NCBI GenBank assembly: GCA_027038155.1
Contig: JALVXW010000212.1
Span: 1-9,366 of the forward strand
Length of the DNA stretch: 9,366 nucleotides
Origin: Sulfurovum sp.
Lineage (GTDB): Bacteria; Campylobacterota; Campylobacteria; Campylobacterales; Sulfurovaceae
Direction: 5' to 3'
Of this stretch, positions 1 through 6,105 are shown piece after piece; position 1 is the first letter of the stretch; each line of letters opens with the position of its first letter. Made by a program: the position numbers and the translations under genes. The notes under the pieces are model-generated. The model searched no databases and had not been told where the DNA came from. It saw nothing but the letters and a program-made list of their open reading frames with translations.

Positions 1-124
1 CTGCATAGTTTTGAGGCTGTATCTTTAGTGCATGGGCAATGTCTTTATCTAGTATTTTCTTCTTTTGACTCTGTGTTGCAAGAATATCTTTTACTCTTTG
101 CATGATTTCATCAAAATCTATCAT
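1..124 (-). CDS. N-terminal part of a small helix-turn-helix regulator, cut by the window edge
   Basis: Only the first 41 codons are present, and the reading frame is open to the window edge. The protein begins MIDFDEIMQRVKDILA and continues through KILDKDIAHALKI, followed by PQNYA. This resembles the N-terminal DNA-binding half of the short XRE-like regulators (often with a C-terminal S24/LexA-like peptidase domain) found in Campylobacterota, where a DKD-(I/V)-A-x-AL motif forms the first helices of the HTH. I cannot see whether a peptidase domain follows. I chose the ATG at 124 because GAAGG at 135-131 lies 6 nt upstream. An in-frame ATG at 130 abuts that GAAGG and is too close. The gene is separated from queF by about 80 nt containing AT-rich -10-like sequences and a 27-nt palindrome, so it may have its own promoter. 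The family call rests on resemblance only. Confidence 0.65.
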   Translation of the reverse strand, partial: MIDFDEIMQRVKDILATQSQKKKILDKDIAHALKIQPQNYA

Positions 125-152
125 AGGCATCCTTCGGAGTAATATAGAAGAT

Positions 153-161
153 ATCATAATA
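153..161 (-). promoter_or_regulatory. possible -10 region of the HTH regulator gene
   Basis: On the minus strand the sequence reads TATTATGATA, giving overlapping -10-like hexamers TATTAT (161-156) and TATGAT (158-153), about 30 nt upstream of the start codon at 124. There is no -35 hexamer at normal spacing. The TTGACA inside the palindrome (193-188) is 26 nt from TATTAT, which is too far. Campylobacterota promoters often lack a conserved -35, so a promoter here is plausible, but the region is so AT-rich that chance matches are expected. Confidence 0.3.
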
Positions 162-180
162 TGTTTTTGAAGAAAAAGTT

Positions 181-207
181 AAAAATATGTCAAATTGACA
201 TATTTTT
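181..207 (-). terminator. 27-nt perfect palindrome after queF: weak terminator hairpin or operator
   Basis: Positions 181-193 and 195-207 are perfect inverted repeats of 13 nt around a single central base (194). The core is TGTCAAATTGACA. The palindrome begins at the last base of the queF stop codon. Read in the direction of transcription it gives an A-rich left side, a stem with only two G:C pairs in each arm, and then runs of T. This fits a weak intrinsic terminator of the gyrB-queF unit. The symmetric TGTCA-N3-TGACA core would equally suit a dimeric regulator, and the next gene downstream encodes an HTH protein, so autoregulation is possible. The sequence alone does not decide between these. 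Confidence 0.45.
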
Positions 208-584
208 TAGTTTTTTGTACTATCGATCTCTATAACTGTATGTACATTTCCACGAGGATTAAAATCTGCTATAAGTTTCATGGATTTTGGTTTGAGCTTA
301 TTGTATAGTGTATCATAAATCTCATTGGCAGCATTTTCATGTGAAATATACCTATACATAAAAGAGTTAATATAGAGCTTGAGTGCTTTGAGTTCTATGA
401 CAAGTTTGTTGGGCTCATAAATAAGCTTCATAACTGCAAAATCAGGATATCCAGAACGGGGACACAGACACATAAACTCTGGTAGTTCAATATTGATTGT
501 ATAGTTTTTTGTATGTTCATTTGGCCAAAAATTCTCACTGGCATGAATATCAAATTCTTGTATCTCTTTTTCACCGTATTTCAT
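207..584 (-). CDS. queF: NADPH-dependent 7-cyano-7-deazaguanine reductase
   Basis: The 125-residue product matches the unimodular (YkvM-type) QueF family, which reduces the nitrile preQ0 to the amine preQ1 with NADPH in the queuosine tRNA-modification pathway (cytoplasmic). The family signature is visible as CLCPRSGYPDFA at residues 39-50, with Cys41 as the expected thioimide-forming nucleophile and Asp48 as the expected proton donor. Further on, Glu64 and ALKLYINSF (67-75) precede His82-Glu83, the pair that contacts the substrate in Bacillus subtilis QueF. No key residue appears lost and the length is normal for a short QueF. The ATG at 584 has AAGGA 5 nt upstream. Only 10 nt separate it from the stop of the GGDEF/EAL gene, so it is probably the last gene of a gyrB-headed unit and ends at the palindrome at 181-207. 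Confidence 0.93.
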   Translation of the reverse strand: MKYGEKEIQEFDIHASENFWPNEHTKNYTINIELPEFMCLCPRSGYPDFAVMKLIYEPNKLVIELKALKLYINSFMYRYISHENAANEIYDTLYNKLKPKSMKLIADFNPRGNVHTVIEIDSTKN

Positions 585-594
585 CTGTTTCCTT

Positions 595-2022
595 TTAGTT
601 GTATCTGTTAATAAGGTCTGTTTCGGTGAGTGGTTTACTCACCCCAAATCCTTGTATATAGTCAACACCCAGTATGCGTAGTTTTTTCTTTTGAGCATCA
701 TTATCTACCCATTTTGCAACTGTTTTCACATGTAAATCTTTTGACATCTTTATCAGTGAGTTGAGCATAGCATAGGTCGTCTTCTCTTCAAGGTGCGTCA
801 CATAGTCTCTATCAAACTGTACCATGTCAAATTGAAAGTGCTTCATATACTCCATTGATGCATTGGAAGATCCAAAATTATCAATACAGATACGTATGCC
901 TTCAGCTTGAAAACGTTTTAGTATTTTGAAATAGCCACTTAAATCGTGATATGTTTTACGCTCATAGAGTTGGATAATGAGTCTATGTGGATTGATCTGC
1001 TTCTCTTTCATATAAGTAAAAAATTGTTTTTGAAAATTTTGATCTCTTAAAGAGAAGGGAGAGAGATTAAATGTAAAAGAGAGAGTCTCATTTACAAGGG
1101 GGAGAATATCAATAATATATCGTGTTAAAGCAATATCATACTCTCTTCCTAATCCTAAACGGTTAATAATGGGCAAAAAGACACGAGGGAGGATATCTTC
1201 CCCTAAAGCTGTTTTAAGTTTCACGGCAATTTCATAGGTATCAATCTTGTTGCTTTGTGTATTGAGCAGAGGTCTAAAAGAGAGAATAAGGTTTTTCTCT
1301 TGGAGTGAAGCAATGACAGACTTTTCAATACGTGAAAGTTTTTTTGCATCTTGAGCAACAGTAGGGGTTTTTTTGTTTTGTGCACCTACAGATTGACTTC
1401 GAATAAGGTCTCTTAGTTGTACAATAATTTTTTCAAAATCTTGATTGATATTGTTAATTACAGCAAATTTATACGCTACTTCAATATCATTGACAAGGTG
1501 GTAGTCGTAAACCATTTTATCTAAAACAGTTTGGACATTAGTAGCATCAGCATCAAGTGCAATAAGAAATTCCGAACCGTGGTTTCTGCCCAAAAGTACC
1601 TTATCGAAACCATGCTGTTTAAAAAGAAGATTGAGTCTATGCATAATAGTATAAAGCAGTGTATCAATCTGTTCCGAACTATAGTTTTCACTAAGTGATT
1701 GAAGATTTTCAATATATAAGCAGGCAATAACACCAGGGTTATTGTCTTGTAGTTTTTGAATAAAAGTTTTTTTATTAAATCCTTGTGTTGTATAGTCTAG
1801 CATAGTCTCCTGCACAGAGAGGTTTATAAGAAAATAGATAAAATAGACTGTAATAAATGTAATAGCAATAAGAAGCAGTCCGTTTTGTAGAGTGAGATGG
1901 ACAGTATCATTTTTATAGATAACAGTAAAAAATATAAGAAAAACAAGAATAAGAATAGGGATTCCTGCTCTAAGAGCGAGGGTAAATCTTCTACCTCGTT
2001 CTTCTTTTTGAGAGAGCAGCAT
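595..2022 (-). CDS. membrane-anchored protein with degenerate GGDEF and EAL domains
   Basis: The 475-residue product has two hydrophobic segments near the N-terminus (about 18-36 and 46-67), with a short loop between them. A GGDEF-like domain (about 90-210) and an EAL-like domain (about 230-475) follow. The cyclase signature is HGSEF at 148-152 instead of GGDEF, so cyclase activity is unlikely. The EAL domain keeps Glu264 (EIA for EAL), Asn319 (NLS), Asp381 and Gln457 (QGF). The usual ExTE glutamate is Gln351 (QLYE), the second Asp of DDFG is Asn382, the KxD lysine is Gln402, and the AEGVE glutamate is Lys437 (AKWVD). Losing these metal-site residues argues against phosphodiesterase activity. 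A c-di-GMP receptor or scaffold at the inner membrane is the likelier role (inference). Its ATG overlaps the gyrB stop codon as TAATG, suggesting coupled translation. The partner is unknown, and no periplasmic sensor domain is visible. Confidence 0.85.
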   Translation of the reverse strand: MLLSQKEERGRRFTLALRAGIPILILVFLIFFTVIYKNDTVHLTLQNGLLLIAITFITVYFIYFLINLSVQETMLDYTTQGFNKKTFIQKLQDNNPGVIACLYIENLQSLSENYSSEQIDTLLYTIMHRLNLLFKQHGFDKVLLGRNHGSEFLIALDADATNVQTVLDKMVYDYHLVNDIEVAYKFAVINNINQDFEKIIVQLRDLIRSQSVGAQNKKTPTVAQDAKKLSRIEKSVIASLQEKNLILSFRPLLNTQSNKIDTYEIAVKLKTALGEDILPRVFLPIINRLGLGREYDIALTRYIIDILPLVNETLSFTFNLSPFSLRDQNFQKQFFTYMKEKQINPHRLIIQLYERKTYHDLSGYFKILKRFQAEGIRICIDNFGSSNASMEYMKHFQFDMVQFDRDYVTHLEEKTTYAMLNSLIKMSKDLHVKTVAKWVDNDAQKKKLRILGVDYIQGFGVSKPLTETDLINRYN

Positions 2023-4337
2023 TAAACATCCAAATGCTGTACATCTTTTGCATGGCTTTCGATGTAGTTTCTTCTTGGCTCTACTTCATCTCCCATAAAG
2101 AGTACAAATGCATCTGAAGCAGCTTCATCATCTCCAATTTTTACTTGCAAAAGCCTTCTGTTCTCTGGAGTCATGGTCGTCTCCCAAAGTTGCTCTGGGT
2201 TCATCTCTCCTAGACCTTTATAGCGTTGAATATAGGCACCTTTTTTGGCACTGGCTTCTACCTCTTCAAAGAGTGCAAGCAGATCTTTCTCTTTAAACTC
2301 ATCGGTAATATGCTCTTTAATTTTTTGGTGTATATGAATCGCCTCATTATAGTGAGGGTTTGTAAAGAGTATATCATCAACAATAAGCTCTTCAAGTCCA
2401 TCATTGGTCTGCACAAAAAGATGGATAGTCTCATCAGTGATTGTTTTGTTTAAAATATTATAGCCCAATTCTGTGATATACGCTTCAATTGTTTTGGCCA
2501 ATGCTTTATTGTCTGTTCCTACCACATCAGGGTTTTCTATCATATAGCGTAGTACCTCTGGTAGAGCAAAACGCTTCTCTATCTCTTTAAGGGTCATGCG
2601 ATAATAGGCAACCAGCTTAAACAAATCTACCAAATCCGCTTGCCCCATGGTAGTACTTTCAATCACAGAGATACCATTTTCAATCAGATAATCATTGAGG
2701 GCTTTCTCATCTTTGAGGTAAATTTCATTTTTACCTTTTTTGTAACGGTAGAGTGGTGGCTGTGCAAGATAGAGATACCCATTGTCTATAATAGGCTTTA
2801 AAAAACGGTAGAAAAATGTCATAAGCAGGGTTTGAATATGGCTACCATCGACATCGGCATCGGTCATAATGATGACTTTATGGTAACGAAGCTTCTCTTC
2901 ATTAAACTCTTCACCAATACCACAACCAAGTGCGGTAATCATATTTTTAATCTCATCAGATTTGAGAATTTTTTCTAAACGTGCCTTTTCAACATTAAGA
3001 ATTTTACCTTTGAGTGGCAAAATTGCCTGAAAGACTCTATCACGCCCTTGTTTTGCAGAACCTCCAGCAGAGTCCCCTTCTACCAGATAGATTTCTGAAA
3101 TTTCAGGGTCTTTACTTTGGCAATCGGCCAGTTTTCCAGGGAGTGTACCTATGCTCATAGAGTCTTTACGTTTGACTAAATCTTTTGCCCGTTTTGCAGC
3201 ATCACGTCCACGTGCAGCCAGAAGCACTTGCCCCATAATAGCTTTGGCCTCTATGGGGTTCTCTTCTAAGTATTTGTTAAAGTTTTCAGTGAAAAACTTT
3301 TGTACCAGTGGTCGAACATAAGAGGAGCCTAGTTTTCCTTTGGTCTGTCCCTCAAACTGTGGCTCAGGCACACGTACAGAGACAATGGCAATCAGCCCCT
3401 CTTTACAATCTTCTCCTGTGATTTTTGTATTTTTCTCTTTTGCATTGGCATTTTTGGAGATATAAGAGGAGAGAGAACGGGTTAATCCTGCTCTAAACCC
3501 TGCTTCGTGTGTACCCCCTTCAGGTGTTTTAATATTGTTGACAAAAGAGAGAGATTTCTCCGAGTCGGCATCACAATACATGAGTGCAATGTCTATCTCT
3601 ATATCATCTGCTTTACCTTGAAAAAACTGTGCACTTGAAAGAGGCTCTTTGGTGTTCATATCTTCAACAAACTGTTTGATACCTCCTTTAAAATGAAAAA
3701 GCTCTTTGGTACCATCGCGTTCATCTCTAAAATCAATGGTAATTTTAGGGTTGAGATAGCACAGCTCCTTAAAGCGTTTCATTAAAATCTCTTTTTGGAA
3801 TGTCACTGTCTCTGTAAAGATAGTCTCATCCGGCCAAAATTCGATTTTTGTTCCATGTTTGTTGGTCTTGTCTGTTGAGACTAAGGGAGCAGTAGGGATA
3901 CCTTTTTCAAAACTCTGTGTATGGATTTGTTTATCTTTAAAGACAGTAAGGTGCAGTCTTTTGGAGAGTGCATTCACCACAGAAACCCCAACCCCATGAA
4001 GTCCACCAGAGACTTTATAGGTATCTTTGTCAAACTTACCACCAGCATGGAGAACTGTAAGCACAACCGTTGCAGCAGAGATTTTTTCAGTGGGGTGCTC
4101 AGTAACAGGAATACCACGACCATTATCTTCAATAATAGCAGAACCCTCTTTGGTTAGTGTCACTTTAATTGTGTCACAATATCCTGCCATTGCCTCGTCT
4201 ATAGAGTTATCTACCACTTCATAGACAAGGTGATGAAGCCCTTTGGTAGAGGTATCACCAATATACATTCCTGGTCGTTTTCTTACTGCTTCAAGTCCTT
4301 TGAGGACCTTAATATTACTAGCACCATATTCTGCCAT
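2022..4337 (-). CDS. gyrB: DNA gyrase subunit B
   Basis: This is the ATPase subunit of DNA gyrase, which with GyrA introduces negative supercoils. From the chosen start it has 771 residues, near the usual length for this phylum. In order it shows the GHKL ATPase site (VVDNSIDEA near residue 42, DNGRGIP near 71, GGLHGVGVS near 111) and the QTKGKLGSS loop with its catalytic-type lysine near 331-339. The TOPRIM domain follows, with YLVEGDSAGG near 417-426 and the metal-binding DADVDGSH near 493-500. The C-terminal YKGLGEMNPEQLW near 706-718 is typical of GyrB. An ATG at 4349 is in frame, but GGAG at 4347-4344 overlaps it and sits 6 nt before the ATG at 4337, giving the conserved beginning MAEYGASNIKVLKGL. 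The gene ends in TAATG, overlapping the next gene. It does not sit beside dnaA/dnaN in this window. Confidence 0.97.
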   Translation of the reverse strand: MAEYGASNIKVLKGLEAVRKRPGMYIGDTSTKGLHHLVYEVVDNSIDEAMAGYCDTIKVTLTKEGSAIIEDNGRGIPVTEHPTEKISAATVVLTVLHAGGKFDKDTYKVSGGLHGVGVSVVNALSKRLHLTVFKDKQIHTQSFEKGIPTAPLVSTDKTNKHGTKIEFWPDETIFTETVTFQKEILMKRFKELCYLNPKITIDFRDERDGTKELFHFKGGIKQFVEDMNTKEPLSSAQFFQGKADDIEIDIALMYCDADSEKSLSFVNNIKTPEGGTHEAGFRAGLTRSLSSYISKNANAKEKNTKITGEDCKEGLIAIVSVRVPEPQFEGQTKGKLGSSYVRPLVQKFFTENFNKYLEENPIEAKAIMGQVLLAARGRDAAKRAKDLVKRKDSMSIGTLPGKLADCQSKDPEISEIYLVEGDSAGGSAKQGRDRVFQAILPLKGKILNVEKARLEKILKSDEIKNMITALGCGIGEEFNEEKLRYHKVIIMTDADVDGSHIQTLLMTFFYRFLKPIIDNGYLYLAQPPLYRYKKGKNEIYLKDEKALNDYLIENGISVIESTTMGQADLVDLFKLVAYYRMTLKEIEKRFALPEVLRYMIENPDVVGTDNKALAKTIEAYITELGYNILNKTITDETIHLFVQTNDGLEELIVDDILFTNPHYNEAIHIHQKIKEHITDEFKEKDLLALFEEVEASAKKGAYIQRYKGLGEMNPEQLWETTMTPENRRLLQVKIGDDEAASDAFVLFMGDEVEPRRNYIESHAKDVQHLDV

Positions 4338-4343
4338 CATTCT

Positions 4344-4347
4344 CTCC
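4344..4347 (-). promoter_or_regulatory. Shine-Dalgarno site deciding the gyrB start
   Basis: GGAG on the minus strand is followed by AGA, then two consecutive ATG codons (4340 and 4337). The spacing to the second ATG is 6 nt, the better fit. The site overlaps the upstream in-frame ATG at 4349, which has no good ribosome binding site of its own. Confidence 0.6.
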
Positions 4348-4357
4348 ATAGTGTGGA

Positions 4358-4376
4358 TTTATAATAGTAACTATTT
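4358..4376 (-). promoter_or_regulatory. possible gyrB promoter with a 13-nt palindrome over the -10 region
   Basis: The leader upstream of gyrB (4350-4420) is AT-rich. On the minus strand it carries TATTAT (4366-4361) overlapping TATAAA (4363-4358), about 20 nt from the gyrB start. No convincing -35 lies upstream. A perfect inverted repeat AATAGT-A-ACTATT spans 4363-4375 and overlaps the putative -10. Gyrase genes are often sensitive to supercoiling through the -10 region, but nothing here proves that. Confidence 0.35.
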
Positions 4377-4420
4377 TATCTAAATTTGGCTTAGAATTAG
4401 GGTGTCTATTTTAGGTTTTT

Positions 4421-4479
4421 GCAGGGTGGGCACTCTTGCCCACCAGAACATTTGTGATGGGCAAAAATGCCTACCCTAT
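4421..4479. repeat. paired inverted-repeat element, copy 1 (REP/MITE-like)
   Basis: Two 25-nt arms in opposite orientation (4421-4445 and 4455-4479) flank a 9-nt spacer and match at 19 of 25 positions. The left arm is itself a hairpin: GGTGGGCA, loop CTCT, TGCCCACC, giving a perfect 8-bp stem at 4425-4444. The right arm forms a weaker hairpin of the same design. The right arm contains the tsaD stop codon (4476-4478). A second copy lies at 6034-6103. No U-tract follows the strong stem in the direction of transcription, so it is not a standard intrinsic terminator, although it may affect mRNA stability or partial termination before gyrB. The structure resembles REP-type elements moved by Y1 (RAYT) transposases. 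That is inference, and no transposase is in the window. Confidence 0.8.
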
Positions 4480-5489
4480 AGCAGCATTCCAGATTGGTGC
4501 TTTTTGGTACTTACAATATCAATTTTATTGGGGTCAATAAATTGTTTTTTTTCATAGGCCTCAAGGGCATATCTTCCTATCATTGCTGCATTGTCAGAAC
4601 AATACTCAAGTGGTGCAACATGCAGTGTTTTTCCAAACGTTTGACAAAGTGTTTTATAGGCATTTCGTATATATGTGTTGGCAGATGCTCCCCCAACAAT
4701 AGCAAAATTTTTGATAGGCTCTTTAGCAAAGATTTTTTTGCTTTTTTGTAGCAGATGAAGTGTGACAGCTTTTTGAAAACTGGCACTAAGGTCGGCCTTG
4801 TCCTGCTCCCTCATATTCTCGGCCCCTCCACACGCTTCGACTTTAAGCCGTACGGCATTTTTAAGTCCAGAGAGAGAGAAGGCAATCAATGGTGAGTTAC
4901 GCAGTGGTACAGGCAAATCAAAACGGTTCTCATCTCCTTTAAGGGCAAGTGCCTCTATAAGTGGTCCTCCAGGATAGCCCAGCCCCATCATCTTGGCACA
5001 CTTGTCAAAGCTCTCTCCGACGGAATCATCCATAGAGGTGGCAAGTATCTCCATGCGCTCAAAACACTCTATACGTATGACCTGTGTATGTCCTCCGGAG
5101 ATAAGCAATACAAGTAGAGGCAGTGTGGACTCTTTTTCAATAAACAAAGAGTAGATATGCCCTTTTAGATGGTGTACAGGAATAAGTGGAATATCCAATA
5201 AAGATGCCAGAGTCTTCGCCATTGTAATCCCTTCTAAAAGCGTTACCCCAAGCCCAGGCTGATTGGTAACAGCAATGGCTTTAAGTTTGCCAAAGTAGGG
5301 TTTTGTCTCTTTGAGTATCTCAGGTAATGCCACAGCATGCAGACGTGAAGCAAGCTCAGGTACTACCCCACCATACACAGAGTGCTGCTCCTCTTGCGAG
5401 ATTTTTTTATGGTAGAGTATTTTTTTGGTGGCTATTTCTGTAATGGCTATGGAGCTATCATCACAACTACTTTCGATGCTTAGTATCAT
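4476..5489 (-). CDS. tsaD: tRNA N6-adenosine threonylcarbamoyltransferase
   Basis: The 337-residue product is the Kae1/TsaD protein. With TsaB and TsaE it transfers threonylcarbamoyl from TC-AMP (made by TsaC) to A37 of ANN-decoding tRNAs to form t6A. It shows the ASKHA-type N-terminus ILSIESSCDDSS (2-13), the metal-binding HxxxH as His107 and His111 in HHLKGH, SGGHTQ at 131-136, GYPGGP at 171-176, GGAS at 266-269 and the metal-ligand Asp299 in SDNAAMIG. Length and motifs are complete. The start codon overlaps the hydrolase stop by 4 nt (ATGA), with GGAG 5 nt upstream, so translation is probably coupled. The TAG stop lies inside the edge of the repeat element, so the last residues may have been set by that insertion. 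tsaB and tsaE are not in this window. Confidence 0.95.
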   Translation of the reverse strand: MILSIESSCDDSSIAITEIATKKILYHKKISQEEQHSVYGGVVPELASRLHAVALPEILKETKPYFGKLKAIAVTNQPGLGVTLLEGITMAKTLASLLDIPLIPVHHLKGHIYSLFIEKESTLPLLVLLISGGHTQVIRIECFERMEILATSMDDSVGESFDKCAKMMGLGYPGGPLIEALALKGDENRFDLPVPLRNSPLIAFSLSGLKNAVRLKVEACGGAENMREQDKADLSASFQKAVTLHLLQKSKKIFAKEPIKNFAIVGGASANTYIRNAYKTLCQTFGKTLHVAPLEYCSDNAAMIGRYALEAYEKKQFIDPNKIDIVSTKKHQSGMLL

Positions 5490-6022
5490 TTTGTCTCCAT
5501 GACTAATTTTTCAATCAACTTCCATTTCCCAAACCCACTATCGGCATTAATATGTCCACCATTTTTAATTATAGTAAGTGATGCACCATAGTATGAAGCT
5601 AACGCTTGTACCTCATCTAGTGCTACCCAAGGGTCATTGTCCGAGACAATCATCTGCACCTCTTTTGCGTAGATATTTTTAGGCTTAGGGCAAGGGAAAA
5701 ATGTCTTTATGGTCTTCTCTTTTGTCTCTAAACTAGGTACCGATACCATAAAGAGTCTCTTTACTTCTATCATATCATCCTCTTCACAGAGCCATAGCCA
5801 AAGGTTGTTGGCAAGCGAGTGGCAAACTACAGTGTCTGGTCTAAAATCATGCAATATCTGTTTGACCTGCTTTATCCATCTGTTTTTTGAAGGGAAATGA
5901 CAATTGTCCAAAAGAGGAAAAGAGACCGTGCCGTAGTTTTTGGCTAACTCGCTTGCTAGTTCTGCCTGCCAATGTGGTGCATCTGAGCCACCCCAGCCGT
6001 GTAAGATTAAGACTCTATTCAT
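5486..6022 (-). CDS. RBBP9/YdeN-family alpha/beta hydrolase (serine hydrolase)
   Basis: From the chosen start the protein has 178 residues, the normal size for this small hydrolase family. The N-terminal motif LILHGWGGSDAPHW (5-18) is characteristic. The expected catalytic triad is Ser69 in CHSLAN (the usual G-x-S-x-G elbow is altered, as in other family members), Asp130 in SDNDPW and His157 in GGHINADSG. There is no signal peptide or membrane segment, so it is cytoplasmic. The natural substrate is not known for most of the family and cannot be read here. An in-frame ATG at 6046 would add eight residues encoded by the repeat arm (MPTLQDAT). I prefer the ATG at 6022, where homology-like sequence begins, although only a weak AAGATG precedes it. 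It overlaps tsaD by 4 nt and lies downstream of dxr, probably in the same transcript. Confidence 0.85.
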   Translation of the reverse strand: MNRVLILHGWGGSDAPHWQAELASELAKNYGTVSFPLLDNCHFPSKNRWIKQVKQILHDFRPDTVVCHSLANNLWLWLCEEDDMIEVKRLFMVSVPSLETKEKTIKTFFPCPKPKNIYAKEVQMIVSDNDPWVALDEVQALASYYGASLTIIKNGGHINADSGFGKWKLIEKLVMETK

Positions 6023-6033
6023 GGTTGCATCTT

Positions 6034-6103
6034 GTAGGGTGGGCATTCTTGCTCACCACAAATTTTTTTTGAATATCTTGGTGGGCAGGAATGCCTACCC
6101 TAC
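6034..6103. repeat. paired inverted-repeat element, copy 2 (REP/MITE-like)
   Basis: The arms at 6034-6058 and 6079-6103 are inverted repeats matching at 22 of 25 positions, with a 20-nt spacer rich in A/T. The outer ends read GTAGGGT on one side and ACCCTAC on the other. Each arm can also fold on itself as an imperfect GGTGGGCA-N4-TGCCCACC hairpin. The element begins 2 nt after the dxr stop codon and ends 11 nt before the preferred start of the hydrolase gene. Its left arm matches the left arm of copy 1 at 22 of 25 positions and its right arm matches at 21 of 25. In both copies the left arm has GGGTGGGCA and the right arm GGGTAGGCA, so the copies share the same orientation and the same two arm types. 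Confidence 0.85.
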
Positions 6104-6105
6104 GC

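Noticed and set aside
2226..2453. Plus-strand open frame of 75 codons opposite gyrB
   Set aside because: It lies fully inside gyrB on the other strand, has no recognisable domain or ribosome binding site, and is best explained as a shadow of the coding strand.
4337..4349. Longer gyrB start at 4349 (adds MERM)
   Set aside because: The GGAG ribosome binding site overlaps this ATG and is well placed for 4337. The conserved GyrB N-terminus also begins at about 4337.
4425..4444. Strong GC hairpin as an intrinsic terminator before gyrB
   Set aside because: In the direction of transcription the 8-bp stem is followed by CTGCAAAAACC rather than a U-tract, and the hairpin is explained as one arm of the repeat. 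An effect on termination is not excluded.
4421..6103. CRISPR array suggested by repeated palindromic arms
   Set aside because: Only two elements lie about 1.6 kb apart with whole genes between them. There are no regular spacers and no cas genes.
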